A stretch of 19,441 nucleotides of DNA from CALBZE01 sp036381255 (GTDB lineage Bacteria > Gemmatimonadota > Gemmatimonadetes > Longimicrobiales > RSA9), in assembly GCA_036381255.1 (NCBI GenBank), contig DASVDG010000072.1, forward strand, positions 1 to 19,441, read 5' to 3'. Under the pieces are notes generated by a model. That model had not been told where the DNA came from, did no database searches, and saw only the letters and a program-made list of their open reading frames with translations. Of the stretch, positions 8,484-15,089 are shown one piece after another (within the stretch, counting starts at the first letter, position 1; the number at the start of each line of letters is the position of its first letter). Both the position numbers and the translations under genes were made by a program.

Positions 8484-8873
8484 ATGCGGTTCGCCCGGTA
8501 CATCGGGCGGGCGCTGCTGCTGCGTTGTCCGCACTGCGGCCGGGGGACGCTGTTCGCGTCGTGGCTGCGGATGCGGCGTTCGTGCGGGCGGTGCGGGCTG
8601 CGGTACGACCGTGGCGAGGCGGACAACTTCATCGGCGGTTACCTGGTCAACCTGATCGCGGCGGAGCTGATCATCGTGGTCTGCGGGCTGGTGGTGATGC
8701 TGGCGACGTGGCCGGATGTGCCGTGGGACGCGCTGATGTACGGCCTGGCGGCGATAATGGTGCCGGTCCCGTTCGCGACCTACCCGTACGCGAAGGCCCT
8801 CTGGCTGGCGATCGACCTGCACTTCCAGCCCGCGACGCCGGCGGATTTCGTGGCGGGGTGCGAATCGCCGTGA
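8484..8873 (+). CDS. DUF983 small zinc-ribbon membrane protein
   Basis: A 129-residue protein of the DUF983 family, function unknown. The N-terminus has a zinc-ribbon-like Cys4 set, CPHC (C15, C18) and CGRC (C34, C37), followed by the family hallmark RGEADNFIGGYLVN (43-56). Two hydrophobic helices follow (about 55-76 and 84-110), and the segment VPFATYPYAKALWLAIDL is typical of the family end. AGGAG (8470-8474) lies 9 nt before the ATG at 8484 and 6 nt before an in-frame GTG at 8481, favouring this start. An in-frame ATG at 8454 would add ten residues but has only a weak ribosome site. The stop overlaps the zapE start as GTGA, so the two are co-translated. Confidence 0.85.
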   Translation: MRFARYIGRALLLRCPHCGRGTLFASWLRMRRSCGRCGLRYDRGEADNFIGGYLVNLIAAELIIVVCGLVVMLATWPDVPWDALMYGLAAIMVPVPFATYPYAKALWLAIDLHFQPATPADFVAGCESP

Positions 8874-9955
8874 GCGGCGTCGAGACGGCGGGGCCGACGC
8901 TGGACGCGCTGCTCCGATCGCTGCCGGCGCGGCCGGACGCCCGCGGGCTGGTCGAGCGATTCGTGCCGCCGCCGCGGTTCGCGGGGAAGCGGTTCGAGAG
9001 CTACCGGCCGGACCCGAGATATCCGTCGCAGGCGGTGGCGCTGGCGCGGCTGCGTGCGGCGGCGGAGGCGTTGCACGACCGGGGCCTGGCGCGCCTGGCG
9101 CGCCGGACGCGGGAACGGCTGGGCCGCCCGCGGCGCGGCCGCGGCATCTACCTGGACGGCGGCTTCGGCGTCGGCAAGACGCACCTCCTCGCGGCGCTGT
9201 GGAACGCGGCGCCGGGACCGAAGGCGTATCTGTCGTTCGACGAGCTCGTCTACACGATCGGGCTGGTCGGCGTCGGCCGGGCGCGCGAAGCGTTCCGCGG
9301 GCTGCGGCTGGTCGCGATCGACGAGTGGGAGCTGGACGACCCGGGCAACCTGAAGCTGGCCGTCGCGTTCCTGCGCGGCGCGCTCGCGGACGGGATCCAG
9401 GTGGCGGCCACGTCGAACGCGGTGCCGTACGCCCTCGGCCGGGGCGGTTTCTCACAAAAAGATTTCGCCGCGGAGATCGACGAACTGGCGGCCGCGTTCG
9501 AGGTCGTCCGGGTCGAAGGCGAGGACTACCGGCACCGGGCGTTTGCGGCGGACCCCGGCCACGGGTACTTCGTCGGCCGGCTCGAGCTGGCCGCCGCCGC
9601 CGAACGCGCGGGGCCGGGCGCGCTCCACGTCGCCTTCCCGGCGCTGCTCGGCGGGCTCGGCCGCGTCCACCCGATCCGCTACGCCGCGCTGGTCGAACGT
9701 CTGGACGCGTTGCTGGTCGAGGACGTCACGCCGATCGATTCGCTCCCCCAGGCGCTGCGATGGGTGCATTTCGTGGACAAGCTGTACGACGCCGCCGTCC
9801 CGTTCGCCGCGAGCGGCGGGCTTTCCCTCGGCGAGCTCTTCCCCGCGTCGTTCCTCGACGGACCCTACGCCAAGAAGTTCTCCCGCTGCCTGTCGCGACT
9901 CGAGGAGCTGCTCGGGCAGGGCATCCGCCCGGCGGAGACCCGCGAATCCGCGTGA
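8870..9955 (+). CDS. zapE: Cell division protein ZapE (AFG1-family AAA+ ATPase)
   Basis: A 361-residue P-loop ATPase. In Escherichia coli ZapE binds FtsZ and is needed for division under low oxygen or heat. Walker A is GGFGVGKT (97-104), Walker B LVAIDEWELDDPGN (147-160) and sensor 1 ATSN (180-183). FEVVRVEGEDYRHR is the conserved downstream element. The protein begins FVPPPRFAGKRFESYRPDPRYPSQ (31-54), and both this and the ELDDPGN and EDYRHR wording match the actinobacterial form of the family better than the proteobacterial one. The GTG at 8870 overlaps the DUF983 stop; an in-frame GTG at 8858 is possible. The 266 bp that follow before terC contain no gene I can support. Confidence 0.9.
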   Translation: MSGVETAGPTLDALLRSLPARPDARGLVERFVPPPRFAGKRFESYRPDPRYPSQAVALARLRAAAEALHDRGLARLARRTRERLGRPRRGRGIYLDGGFGVGKTHLLAALWNAAPGPKAYLSFDELVYTIGLVGVGRAREAFRGLRLVAIDEWELDDPGNLKLAVAFLRGALADGIQVAATSNAVPYALGRGGFSQKDFAAEIDELAAAFEVVRVEGEDYRHRAFAADPGHGYFVGRLELAAAAERAGPGALHVAFPALLGGLGRVHPIRYAALVERLDALLVEDVTPIDSLPQALRWVHFVDKLYDAAVPFAASGGLSLGELFPASFLDGPYAKKFSRCLSRLEELLGQGIRPAETRESA

Positions 9956-10221
9956 CTCATCAGGAGCGGCTCGACCTCGAGCGCGGCGGCAGCGGCATAG
10001 CCTTCGCACGCGACGGGGCGTAGCGCGAGGGACGACGGGCGCGGGCGCACGGGCCGCGTGCAAGCGGTCGCCGGCGCGCCGAGGGTGGACGCCGCAGGGG
10101 GATGCCGGTCGGGCGGCCCCGCGATCCCGCCATGGCCGGGGCGCGGCCGTCGCAAGGAGCGCGCGGCACGTCCCGAACGCGAGAGCTTCGCCCTTCTGCT
10201 TCCACACGGACGGCGGGCGCG

Positions 10222-11244
10222 ATGGACATCCGGGTCTGGGTCGGCTTCAACGCGTTCGTGCTGGCGATGCTGGCCCTCGATCTGGGCGTGTTCCATCGGA
10301 AGGCGCACGTCGTCTCGGTCCGGGAAGCCGCGGTCTGGAGCACCGTGTGGGTGACGCTGTCGCTGACGTTCAATTACGGCATCTATCGCTTCCTCGGGCA
10401 GCGGGCCGGCCTCGAGTTCCTGACCGGCTATCTGATCGAGAAGGCGCTCAGCGTCGACAACATCTTCGTCTTCGTCCTGATCTTCAGCTACTTCGCGGTC
10501 CCGGCGAAGTACCAGCACCGGGTGCTGTTCTGGGGGATCCTCGGCGCACTGCTCATGCGCGGCGCGATGATCGGCGCGGGCGCGCTCCTGATCGCGCGGT
10601 TCGACTGGATCCTGTACATCTTCGGCGCGTTCCTCGTCTTCACGGGGATCCGCATGGCGCGGGAGGGAGAGGAGCGGATCGAGCCGGAGGCGAATCCCGC
10701 GCTCCGCCTCGTCCGGCGGTACCTGCCCGTCGCCCGGGGCTACCACGGGCAACACTTCTTCGTGCGGGTCGAGGAAGCGGGCGGCCGCGTCCGTACGTAC
10801 GCGACGCCGCTCTTCGTGGTGCTGGTGCTGGTCGAGACGACGGACCTGATCTTCGCGGTCGACTCGATCCCCGCGATCTTCGCCATCACCCAGGATCCTT
10901 TCCTGGTCTACACCTCCAACATCCTCGCCGTGCTGGGGCTGCGCGCCCTCTACTTCCTGCTCGCCGGGATCATCCACAAGTTCCACTACCTCCAGCTCGG
11001 CCTCAGCGTCGTGCTCGTCTTCATCGGCGCGAAGATGCTGCTGGAGGACGTGGTCCACGTCCCGACCGCGGCCTCGCTCGGGGTGGTGGCCGGCGTGCTC
11101 GCGATCGCCGTGGGCGCGTCGCTGCTGTTCCCGAAGCGGGCGGAGAAGGAGGCGCCGCTACGCCGGGACCCGCTGCATCCGGAGGCGCCGCCGGGGCCGA
11201 AGACCGATCGGCGGGAGGACGCCTCCGGGCGGCGCGGAGGGTGA
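10222..11244 (+). CDS. TerC/Alx-family integral membrane protein
   Basis: A 340-residue polytopic membrane protein of the TerC family, whose members include Alx and MeeF/YceF-type manganese exporters and tellurite-resistance TerC. Family signatures are LDLGVFHRKAHVVS (19-32), EKALSVDNIFVFVLIF (73-88) and the long ETTDLIFAVDSIPAIFAITQ (205-224), with conserved acidic residues D79, E205, D208 and D214 in the membrane. About eight hydrophobic segments can be counted between residues 4 and 303. The C-terminal ~35 residues are charged, Pro/Arg-rich and cytoplasm-like. The ATG at 10222 gives the standard family N-terminus; no strong Shine-Dalgarno is visible. No other tellurite gene is nearby, so metal (Mn) homeostasis or co-export of metals to secreted proteins is more plausible. 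It converges on the EVE gene with 43 bp between stops. Confidence 0.92.
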   Translation: MDIRVWVGFNAFVLAMLALDLGVFHRKAHVVSVREAAVWSTVWVTLSLTFNYGIYRFLGQRAGLEFLTGYLIEKALSVDNIFVFVLIFSYFAVPAKYQHRVLFWGILGALLMRGAMIGAGALLIARFDWILYIFGAFLVFTGIRMAREGEERIEPEANPALRLVRRYLPVARGYHGQHFFVRVEEAGGRVRTYATPLFVVLVLVETTDLIFAVDSIPAIFAITQDPFLVYTSNILAVLGLRALYFLLAGIIHKFHYLQLGLSVVLVFIGAKMLLEDVVHVPTAASLGVVAGVLAIAVGASLLFPKRAEKEAPLRRDPLHPEAPPGPKTDRREDASGRRGG

Positions 11245-11287
11245 CCGATCGGTTCCCCGGCGGGACCGCGGGCCGGCCCGGCGACGC

Positions 11288-11764
11288 CTAGGCGCCGACG
11301 GGCCGCTTCCCCGCCAGCGCCTTCACGACCTCGAACTCCCGCTCGGTGACGGGCTGGATGGAGAGCCGGCTCTTCGTGGTGACGAGCATTTTCTCGAGGC
11401 CGGGCGTTTCCTTGAGCGTGGCCAGCGGCACGATCTCGTCGAACTTCTCGACGAACTCGATGTCGACCATGAACCAGCGCGGATCCTCGTCGCTCGCCTT
11501 GGGGTCGAAGTACTTGCTGTTCGGGTCGCGCGCGGTGGGGTCCGGGTACGCCTCGCGGACGACGCGGGCGAGCCCGACCACGCCGACGCGGTCGGTGCTG
11601 CTGTGGTAGAAGAGGACCTCGTCGCCGACGCGCATCTCGTCGCGCATCAGGTTCCGCGCCTGGTAGTTGCGGATGCCGTCCCAGTGGGTGCGGCCGTCGC
11701 GCGCGAGATCGTCGATCGAGTACGTGCCGGGCTCGGACTTCATCAACCAGTATCGCTTTGCCAT
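11288..11764 (-). CDS. EVE-domain protein (thymocyte nuclear protein 1 family)
   Basis: A 158-residue single-domain protein of the EVE family, related to PUA and YTH folds and thought to bind modified bases in DNA or RNA. Recognisable elements are YWLMKSEPGTYSIDDL (5-20), HWDGIRNYQARNLMR (27-41) forming the pocket strand, GDEVLFYHSS (47-56), the PDPTARDPNSKYFDPK loop and RLSIQPV (133-139) near the end. The length equals the usual bacterial EVE protein. The start lies 23 bp after the cyclophilin stop on the same strand with only a weak ribosome site, indicating an operon. Some EVE genes sit in defence loci, but no restriction or methylase genes are present here, so a housekeeping RNA or DNA-modification reader is more likely. 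Confidence 0.92.
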   Translation of the reverse strand: MAKRYWLMKSEPGTYSIDDLARDGRTHWDGIRNYQARNLMRDEMRVGDEVLFYHSSTDRVGVVGLARVVREAYPDPTARDPNSKYFDPKASDEDPRWFMVDIEFVEKFDEIVPLATLKETPGLEKMLVTTKSRLSIQPVTEREFEVVKALAGKRPVGA

Positions 11765-11787
11765 CGTTCGCGTCTTCGCTGACGGGT

Positions 11788-12267
11788 TCAGTGCTCGTTC
11801 GCTTCCTCGATGGTCACCTTCTCCATGACGACGTCGCGGGTCGGGCGGTCGCCGGGGCCGGTCTCGACGCCGCCGATCTTGCGGACCACGTCCATCCCCT
11901 CGACGACGCGGCCGAAGACGGCGTGCCGGCCATCGAGCCACGGCGTCGGCGCGAGCGTGATGAAGAACTGCGAGCCGCCCGTGTTCGGACCGGCGTTCGC
12001 CATGGAGAGGATGCCCGCGTCGTCGTGGCGCAGGCCCGGGCCGAACTCGTCCGGGATCGTGTAGCCGGGCCCGCCGCGGCCGGTGCCCGTCGGGTCGCCG
12101 CCCTGGATCATGAAGCCGTCGATGACGCGGTGGAAGATCACGCCGTCGTAGAACCCCTTCTCGGTCAGCTCGATGAAGTTCTTCGTGGTCCGGGGCGCCC
12201 GGTCCTCGAAGAGCTCGATGCGGAAGTCGCCCTCGGTGGTCTGGAAGTGCGCAATGCGGTTAGGCAT
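11788..12267 (-). CDS. Cyclophilin-type peptidyl-prolyl cis-trans isomerase
   Basis: A 159-residue cytoplasmic PPIase accelerating proline isomerisation during folding. The complete cyclophilin signature is present: FHRVIDGFMIQGGD (45-58) with catalytic Arg47 and Gln55, SMANAGPNTGGSQFFIT (88-104) and WLDGRHAVFGRVVEGMDVV (110-128) with W110 and H115. There is no signal peptide or lipobox, so it is the PpiB-like cytosolic form. A GGAG (12273-12276) lies 5 nt before the ATG. It is the first gene of a two-gene unit with the EVE protein. Confidence 0.95.
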   Translation of the reverse strand: MPNRIAHFQTTEGDFRIELFEDRAPRTTKNFIELTEKGFYDGVIFHRVIDGFMIQGGDPTGTGRGGPGYTIPDEFGPGLRHDDAGILSMANAGPNTGGSQFFITLAPTPWLDGRHAVFGRVVEGMDVVRKIGGVETGPGDRPTRDVVMEKVTIEEANEH

Positions 12268-12310
12268 GTCGTCTCCGGTACGCAGGGATCGCAGCGGTTC
12301 GGTTTCGGCA

Positions 12311-12339
12311 ATGATAGCGGCGCCCGGCCAGGAAAGCTA
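12311..12339 (-). promoter_or_regulatory. Weak candidate promoter for cyclophilin-EVE unit
   Basis: On the minus strand, TATCAT (12316-12311, 4-5 of 6 matches to a -10 box) lies 17 nt after TAGCTT (12339-12334), a poor -35. The predicted transcript start is about 35-40 nt before the cyclophilin ATG. Support is only the spacing and the relative AT-richness of this short gap. Confidence 0.25.
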
Positions 12340-12431
12340 CTTCGGTTCACGCCGAGACGCGGGGTCGGCGGCGAGCCGTGGGGCGGCGCCACCGGTGGAG
12401 CCGGGCGCATCGGCGCCGGCGGTCCCGTGGG

Positions 12432-13307
12432 TCAGACGGCGTCGCCGACGCGCACGACGACGCGAACGCCGGCCGGGTCGAGGGTGCGCCAGCCCCGGGG
12501 ATCGGGCTGCGGTCCGGCGCCCGCCGCCCGTGCGTGGTCGAGCAGGCGATCGCTCGCGTCGAGGTCCGGCAGGACGACTTCGTACTCGGTCATCCCGGCG
12601 GCGTCCTCGGGCGTGGGCGGCACGCCCAATCCGGCCCACACGTTGAGGCCGACGTGGTGGTGGTACCGGCCGGCGGAGAGGAACCGCGCGCCCGGGTAGC
12701 TGTCGTTGACCACGTCGAAGCCGAGGGCGCCGTGGTAGAACGCCTCGGCGGCGTCGAGGTCCGGGACGTGGAGGTGGACGTGGCCGAGGACGGTTCCTTC
12801 GGGGAGGCCGGTCCAGGCCGGGGCCTCCGGTTCGAGCTCGGCGAGGAGGCCGCGCAGGTCGAGCGGCGTCGTGGTCATCGCGACCGCGCCGTCGGTCCAG
12901 CGCCAGCGATCGCGCGGCCGGTCCGCGTAGATCTCGATGCCGTTGCCGTCCGGATCGGAGAGGTAGAGCGCTTCGCTGACGTCGTGGTCCGACGCGCCGG
13001 CCATCGGCCATCGGCACTCGTGGAGGTGCCGGAGCACGGCCGCGAGGTCGCGGCGCGTGGGGACGAGCAGCGCGAAGTGGTAGAGGCCGGCCGTGTGGCG
13101 CGGGCGCGGGCGCGCGCCGGCCCGCTCCTCGAGCGTCAGCAGCGCGGGCGCCCGGCCGGTGGCGGAGAGCGTCGCGCGCCCGCCCTCCGAGGCGAGCGGC
13201 CGGAGGCCGATCACGTCGCGGTAGAACGCGAGGGAGCGGGCGGCATCGGCGACGCGAAGGGTCAGGCCGCCGAGCCGCGTGGCATCGGGGAGGCGGAAGT
13301 CGTGCAT
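12432..13307 (-). CDS. Two-domain VOC-family protein (CatE / glyoxalase-extradiol dioxygenase-like)
   Basis: A 291-residue protein with two vicinal-oxygen-chelate halves. The first (about 12-130) reads LGGLTLRVADAARSLAFYRDVIGL, AGLYHFALLVPTRRDL and ALYLSDPDGNGIEIYADRP, giving H77 and E125 at metal-ligand positions. The second (about 170-288) reads VLGHVHLHVPDLDAAEAFYHGALGFD with H178, then YHHHVGLNVW with H218, but the final strand (AGVRVVV) lacks the acidic ligand normally found there. The overall plan matches Bacillus CatE (annotated catechol-2,3-dioxygenase), though the missing acid leaves the second site in doubt and the substrate unknown. The ATG at 13307 gives the family N-terminus; longer in-frame extensions are Pro/Arg-rich and unlike the family. 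It is separated from its neighbours and probably monocistronic. Confidence 0.87.
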   Translation of the reverse strand: MHDFRLPDATRLGGLTLRVADAARSLAFYRDVIGLRPLASEGGRATLSATGRAPALLTLEERAGARPRPRHTAGLYHFALLVPTRRDLAAVLRHLHECRWPMAGASDHDVSEALYLSDPDGNGIEIYADRPRDRWRWTDGAVAMTTTPLDLRGLLAELEPEAPAWTGLPEGTVLGHVHLHVPDLDAAEAFYHGALGFDVVNDSYPGARFLSAGRYHHHVGLNVWAGLGVPPTPEDAAGMTEYEVVLPDLDASDRLLDHARAAGAGPQPDPRGWRTLDPAGVRVVVRVGDAV

Positions 13308-13434
13308 GTCGGGCGCCCCGGTCGATGGAAGCTCCCGGGGAATGTACGGGGGAGACGGCGACGCGCAACGGCCCGCGCGGCTCAACGGACCGGGGGCCGC
13401 CGCGCGACCGGCGGCCGCACGCGGACGACCACAC

Positions 13435-13463
13435 GTGACCGGAGCCCGCGGATTGCCTATCTT
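13435..13463 (+). promoter_or_regulatory. Candidate promoter in VOC-infA gap
   Basis: The 422 bp between the divergent VOC and infA genes hold no supported gene. On the plus strand, GTGACC (13435-13440) and TATCTT (13458-13463) are spaced 17 nt apart, each matching 4 of 6 consensus positions. If used for infA the leader would be about 260 nt, long enough for a regulatory RNA, but I see no recognisable fold. A nearer promoter may exist that I cannot identify. Confidence 0.25.
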
Positions 13464-13729
13464 TGCTCCGGCAGCCACGGTCTCGCGTCCATGCGGCGGC
13501 CCGCACGTCGCCTCCGCACAGGCGCCGCGTCGAACGGACCGGCGCGCGCCTGTGGGGTATCAGATGTCGGCGGCGCCGGCGCTCGCGCGGGCCGCCGGCC
13601 GGGCCGGCGCGCCGACACGCTCGCCCGGCGAACGGTTCTTGCGAGGTCGTGTCCACGCCAGACAGAAACGACCGTGAGCCGCCGCGGGCAGCGTTGCGAC
13701 AGACGGTCCACCGAGAACAGGAGCGATGA

Positions 13730-13948
13730 ATGGCGAAGCAGGGGAAGATCGAGATGGAAGGCGTGGTCACGGAAGTGCTTCCGGACCGCAACTACCGCGT
13801 CCGCCTGGAGAACGGCCACGAGGTGCTGGCCTACGCGGCGGGCAAGATGGCCAAGTTCAAGATCAAGGTGCTTCAGGGCGACCGGGTCGCGCTGGAGCTC
13901 TCGCCGTACGACCTGACCCGGGGTCGGATCACTTACCGGTACAAGTAA
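13730..13948 (+). CDS. infA: Translation initiation factor IF-1
   Basis: A 72-residue OB-fold (S1 domain) protein that occupies the ribosomal A site during initiation. The sequence runs MAKQGKIEMEGVV, then RVRLENGHEVLAY and ends ELSPYDLTRGRITYRYK, the standard IF-1 C-terminus. The middle segment GKMAKFKIKVLQGDRV is more lysine-rich than common IF-1 versions. AGGAG (13719-13723) lies 6 nt before the ATG. In many bacteria infA is in the ribosomal-protein cluster between secY/map and rpmJ; here it stands alone with a hairpin array starting 4 nt after its stop, whose first 9-bp hairpin could act as a transcript end. Confidence 0.96.
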   Translation: MAKQGKIEMEGVVTEVLPDRNYRVRLENGHEVLAYAAGKMAKFKIKVLQGDRVALELSPYDLTRGRITYRYK

Positions 13949-13951
13949 GGG

Positions 13952-14194
13952 CGGCGCGCCTGCGGCGCGCCGGGAGCGCCCCTGCGGGGCGGGAGCCGAC
14001 GGCTTGCGCCGTCGGGGAGCGGGGCCCGGGTGGGCCCCGGGGGCGGCCTGCGGCCGGGGCGGCGCTTCGCGCCGAGGGCGCCGGCCTGTCGGCCGGCGGG
14101 AGCGGCGGCGCCTGCGGCGCCGGCCGGGGCGGGCCCTGCGGGCCCGGGAGCCGGCGGCCTGGCGGCCGGCCGGGGGGCGCGGCCTTCGGCCGCG
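13952..14194 (+). repeat. Hairpin array 3 (11 mini-hairpins, TNC loops on plus strand)
   Basis: Fills the gap between infA and the convergent TetR gene. Units: 13952-13972 (9 bp, TGC), 13977-13991 (6 bp, TGC), 13996-14015 (8 bp, TTGC), 14020-14039 (8 bp, GGGT), 14044-14056 (5 bp, TGC), 14060-14074 (6 bp, TTC), 14079-14098 (8 bp, TGTC), 14106-14122 (7 bp, TGC), 14130-14146 (7 bp, TGC), 14155-14168 (5 bp, TGGC) and 14178-14194 (7 bp, TTC). Most spacers are GGAG, GGGG, GGG or AGGG. Several stems recur in reverse orientation in arrays 1b and 2. Confidence 0.9.
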
Positions 14195-14211
14195 GGGCGG
14201 ACCCGGCCGGC

Positions 14212-14784
14212 TCAGGCGCTCAGACTCGCGAACAGGCGGTCGACGGCGCGGGCGTAGCGATCCCGGAAAGCGTCCGCCGTGCCGGCGACCGCGCCGGCCA
14301 TGTAGAGCGCGATCAGGCCGTGCATCTGCGCCCACACCTCGATCGCGACCTGTGAAGCATCGCCGTCGCGCACGAGACCGGCACGCATGCAGTCGTCGAT
14401 CCGGTCGCGCAGGAAGGCGTAGGTCCTGACCCGGACCGTGCCGACCGCGTTCCGCTCGAGGGGCGTGCGCGGCTGGGAAAGGAAGAAGGTCCGGTACAGC
14501 TCCGGGTGGTCCAACGCGAAGTCCAGATACGCCGAACCCGCGTAGGCCAGTCGATGCCCGGGTCGCTCGTGCTCCAGCACCCGGTCGAGGTACGCCTGGA
14601 ACGTCCGCGCGTCCTCGGCGCGAAGCTCCCGCAACAGCGCATCCTTGTTCCTGAAGTGGCGGTACAGCGCCGTCGCCGTCACGCCCACCCGGCCGGCGAT
14701 GGTGCGCATGGTGAGCCGTTCCGCGCCGTGCTCGCGCTCGATGTCGCGTGCCGCGTCCAGGATCCGCCGTCGCGTGTCGCTCAT
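14212..14784 (-). CDS. TetR/AcrR-family transcriptional regulator
   Basis: A 190-residue one-component repressor. The N-terminal DNA-binding domain reads RRRILDAARDIEREHGAERLTMRTIAGRVGVTATALYRHFRNKDALL (about 5-51), the classic TetR helix-turn-helix with ALYRHF recognition helix. The C-terminal ligand domain is helical, with HPELYRTFFLSQPRTPLER and VWAQMHGLIALYMAG resembling the WHG-type TetR C-terminal family. No ligand can be named. A good promoter and a 16-bp inverted repeat lie immediately upstream and imply autorepression. No divergent target gene adjoins: upstream is hairpin array 4 and downstream is array 3, so the regulator is bracketed by arrays much as the four-helix-bundle gene is. 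Other targets must lie elsewhere. Confidence 0.93.
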   Translation of the reverse strand: MSDTRRRILDAARDIEREHGAERLTMRTIAGRVGVTATALYRHFRNKDALLRELRAEDARTFQAYLDRVLEHERPGHRLAYAGSAYLDFALDHPELYRTFFLSQPRTPLERNAVGTVRVRTYAFLRDRIDDCMRAGLVRDGDASQVAIEVWAQMHGLIALYMAGAVAGTADAFRDRYARAVDRLFASLSA

Positions 14785-14786
14785 GC

Positions 14787-14802
14787 GTTAACCGTAGTAA
14801 AC
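14787..14802. promoter_or_regulatory. Inverted repeat, likely TetR operator
   Basis: GTTAAC (14787-14792) and GTAAAC (14797-14802) flank CGTA, forming arms that pair at 5 of 6 positions. The site overlaps the -10 region and ends 2 bp before the regulator start codon, where binding would block transcription. It is one of the few AT-rich stretches in the region. Autoregulation is inferred from TetR-family practice. Confidence 0.5.
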
Positions 14803-14822
14803 CGCCGTGGGGAGGAAGTCAA
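14794..14822 (-). promoter_or_regulatory. TetR gene promoter, nearly leaderless
   Basis: Minus strand: TTGACT (14822-14817, 5 of 6 to -35), 17-nt spacer, then TACTAC (14799-14794, a weak -10 with 3 of 6). Transcription would begin about 14786-14788, only 2-4 nt before the ATG at 14784, and there is no room for a Shine-Dalgarno. A leaderless or near-leaderless mRNA is therefore likely. Confidence 0.5.
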
Positions 14823-14826
14823 GGGC

Positions 14827-15037
14827 GCGAGGGCGCCGGCGCGTTCGCGCCGGCGCCCTCGCGGGAGCGGCGGCCTTGCGGCCGCCGGGGGCGGGCCTTC
14901 GGCCCGGGGGCCGCGCCTGCGGCGCGGGGAGCGGCGCGGTGCGCCGGGGCGGCCGCGGTGCGGCCGGGGGCGCCCCTGCGGGGCGGGGGCGGCGGCGCCG
15001 TAGGCGCCGGCCGGGGGGCGGCGCGCGCAGCGCGCCG
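14827..15037 (+). repeat. Hairpin array 4 (9 mini-hairpins, mostly TNC loops on plus strand)
   Basis: Lies between the TetR promoter and the 3' end of the Asp-box gene. Units: 14827-14862 (16-bp perfect stem, loop GTTC, the longest of all arrays), 14868-14887 (8 bp, TTGC), 14892-14906 (6 bp, TTC), 14911-14927 (7 bp, TGC), 14932-14946 (6 bp, GGT), 14950-14966 (7 bp, GGT), 14971-14985 (6 bp, TGC), 14993-15009 (7 bp, GTA) and 15019-15037 (8 bp, GCA). Spacers are G-rich. The last units depart from the TNC rule. From 15038 to 15080 the DNA is G-rich with GGT runs but no more hairpins. Confidence 0.9.
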
Positions 15038-15089
15038 GGGGGTGGTGGTGCGGGGGTGCTCGGCGGTGGGGGATGGGTCTATGGAAGCG

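Noticed and set aside
9956..10221. yybP-ykoY manganese riboswitch upstream of the TerC-family gene
   Set aside because: Expected from Alx-type regulation, but I could not find the conserved loop sequences. An RF00080 covariance search would decide.
11245..11287. Bidirectional terminator between terC and the EVE gene
   Set aside because: Short palindromes exist (ACCGATCGGT, GGGCCGGCCC) but none forms a clear stem-loop with a T-tract.
13952..14194. GGAG spacers as Shine-Dalgarno sites
   Set aside because: No start codon with a plausible small reading frame follows them at proper spacing. They are part of the array spacer pattern.
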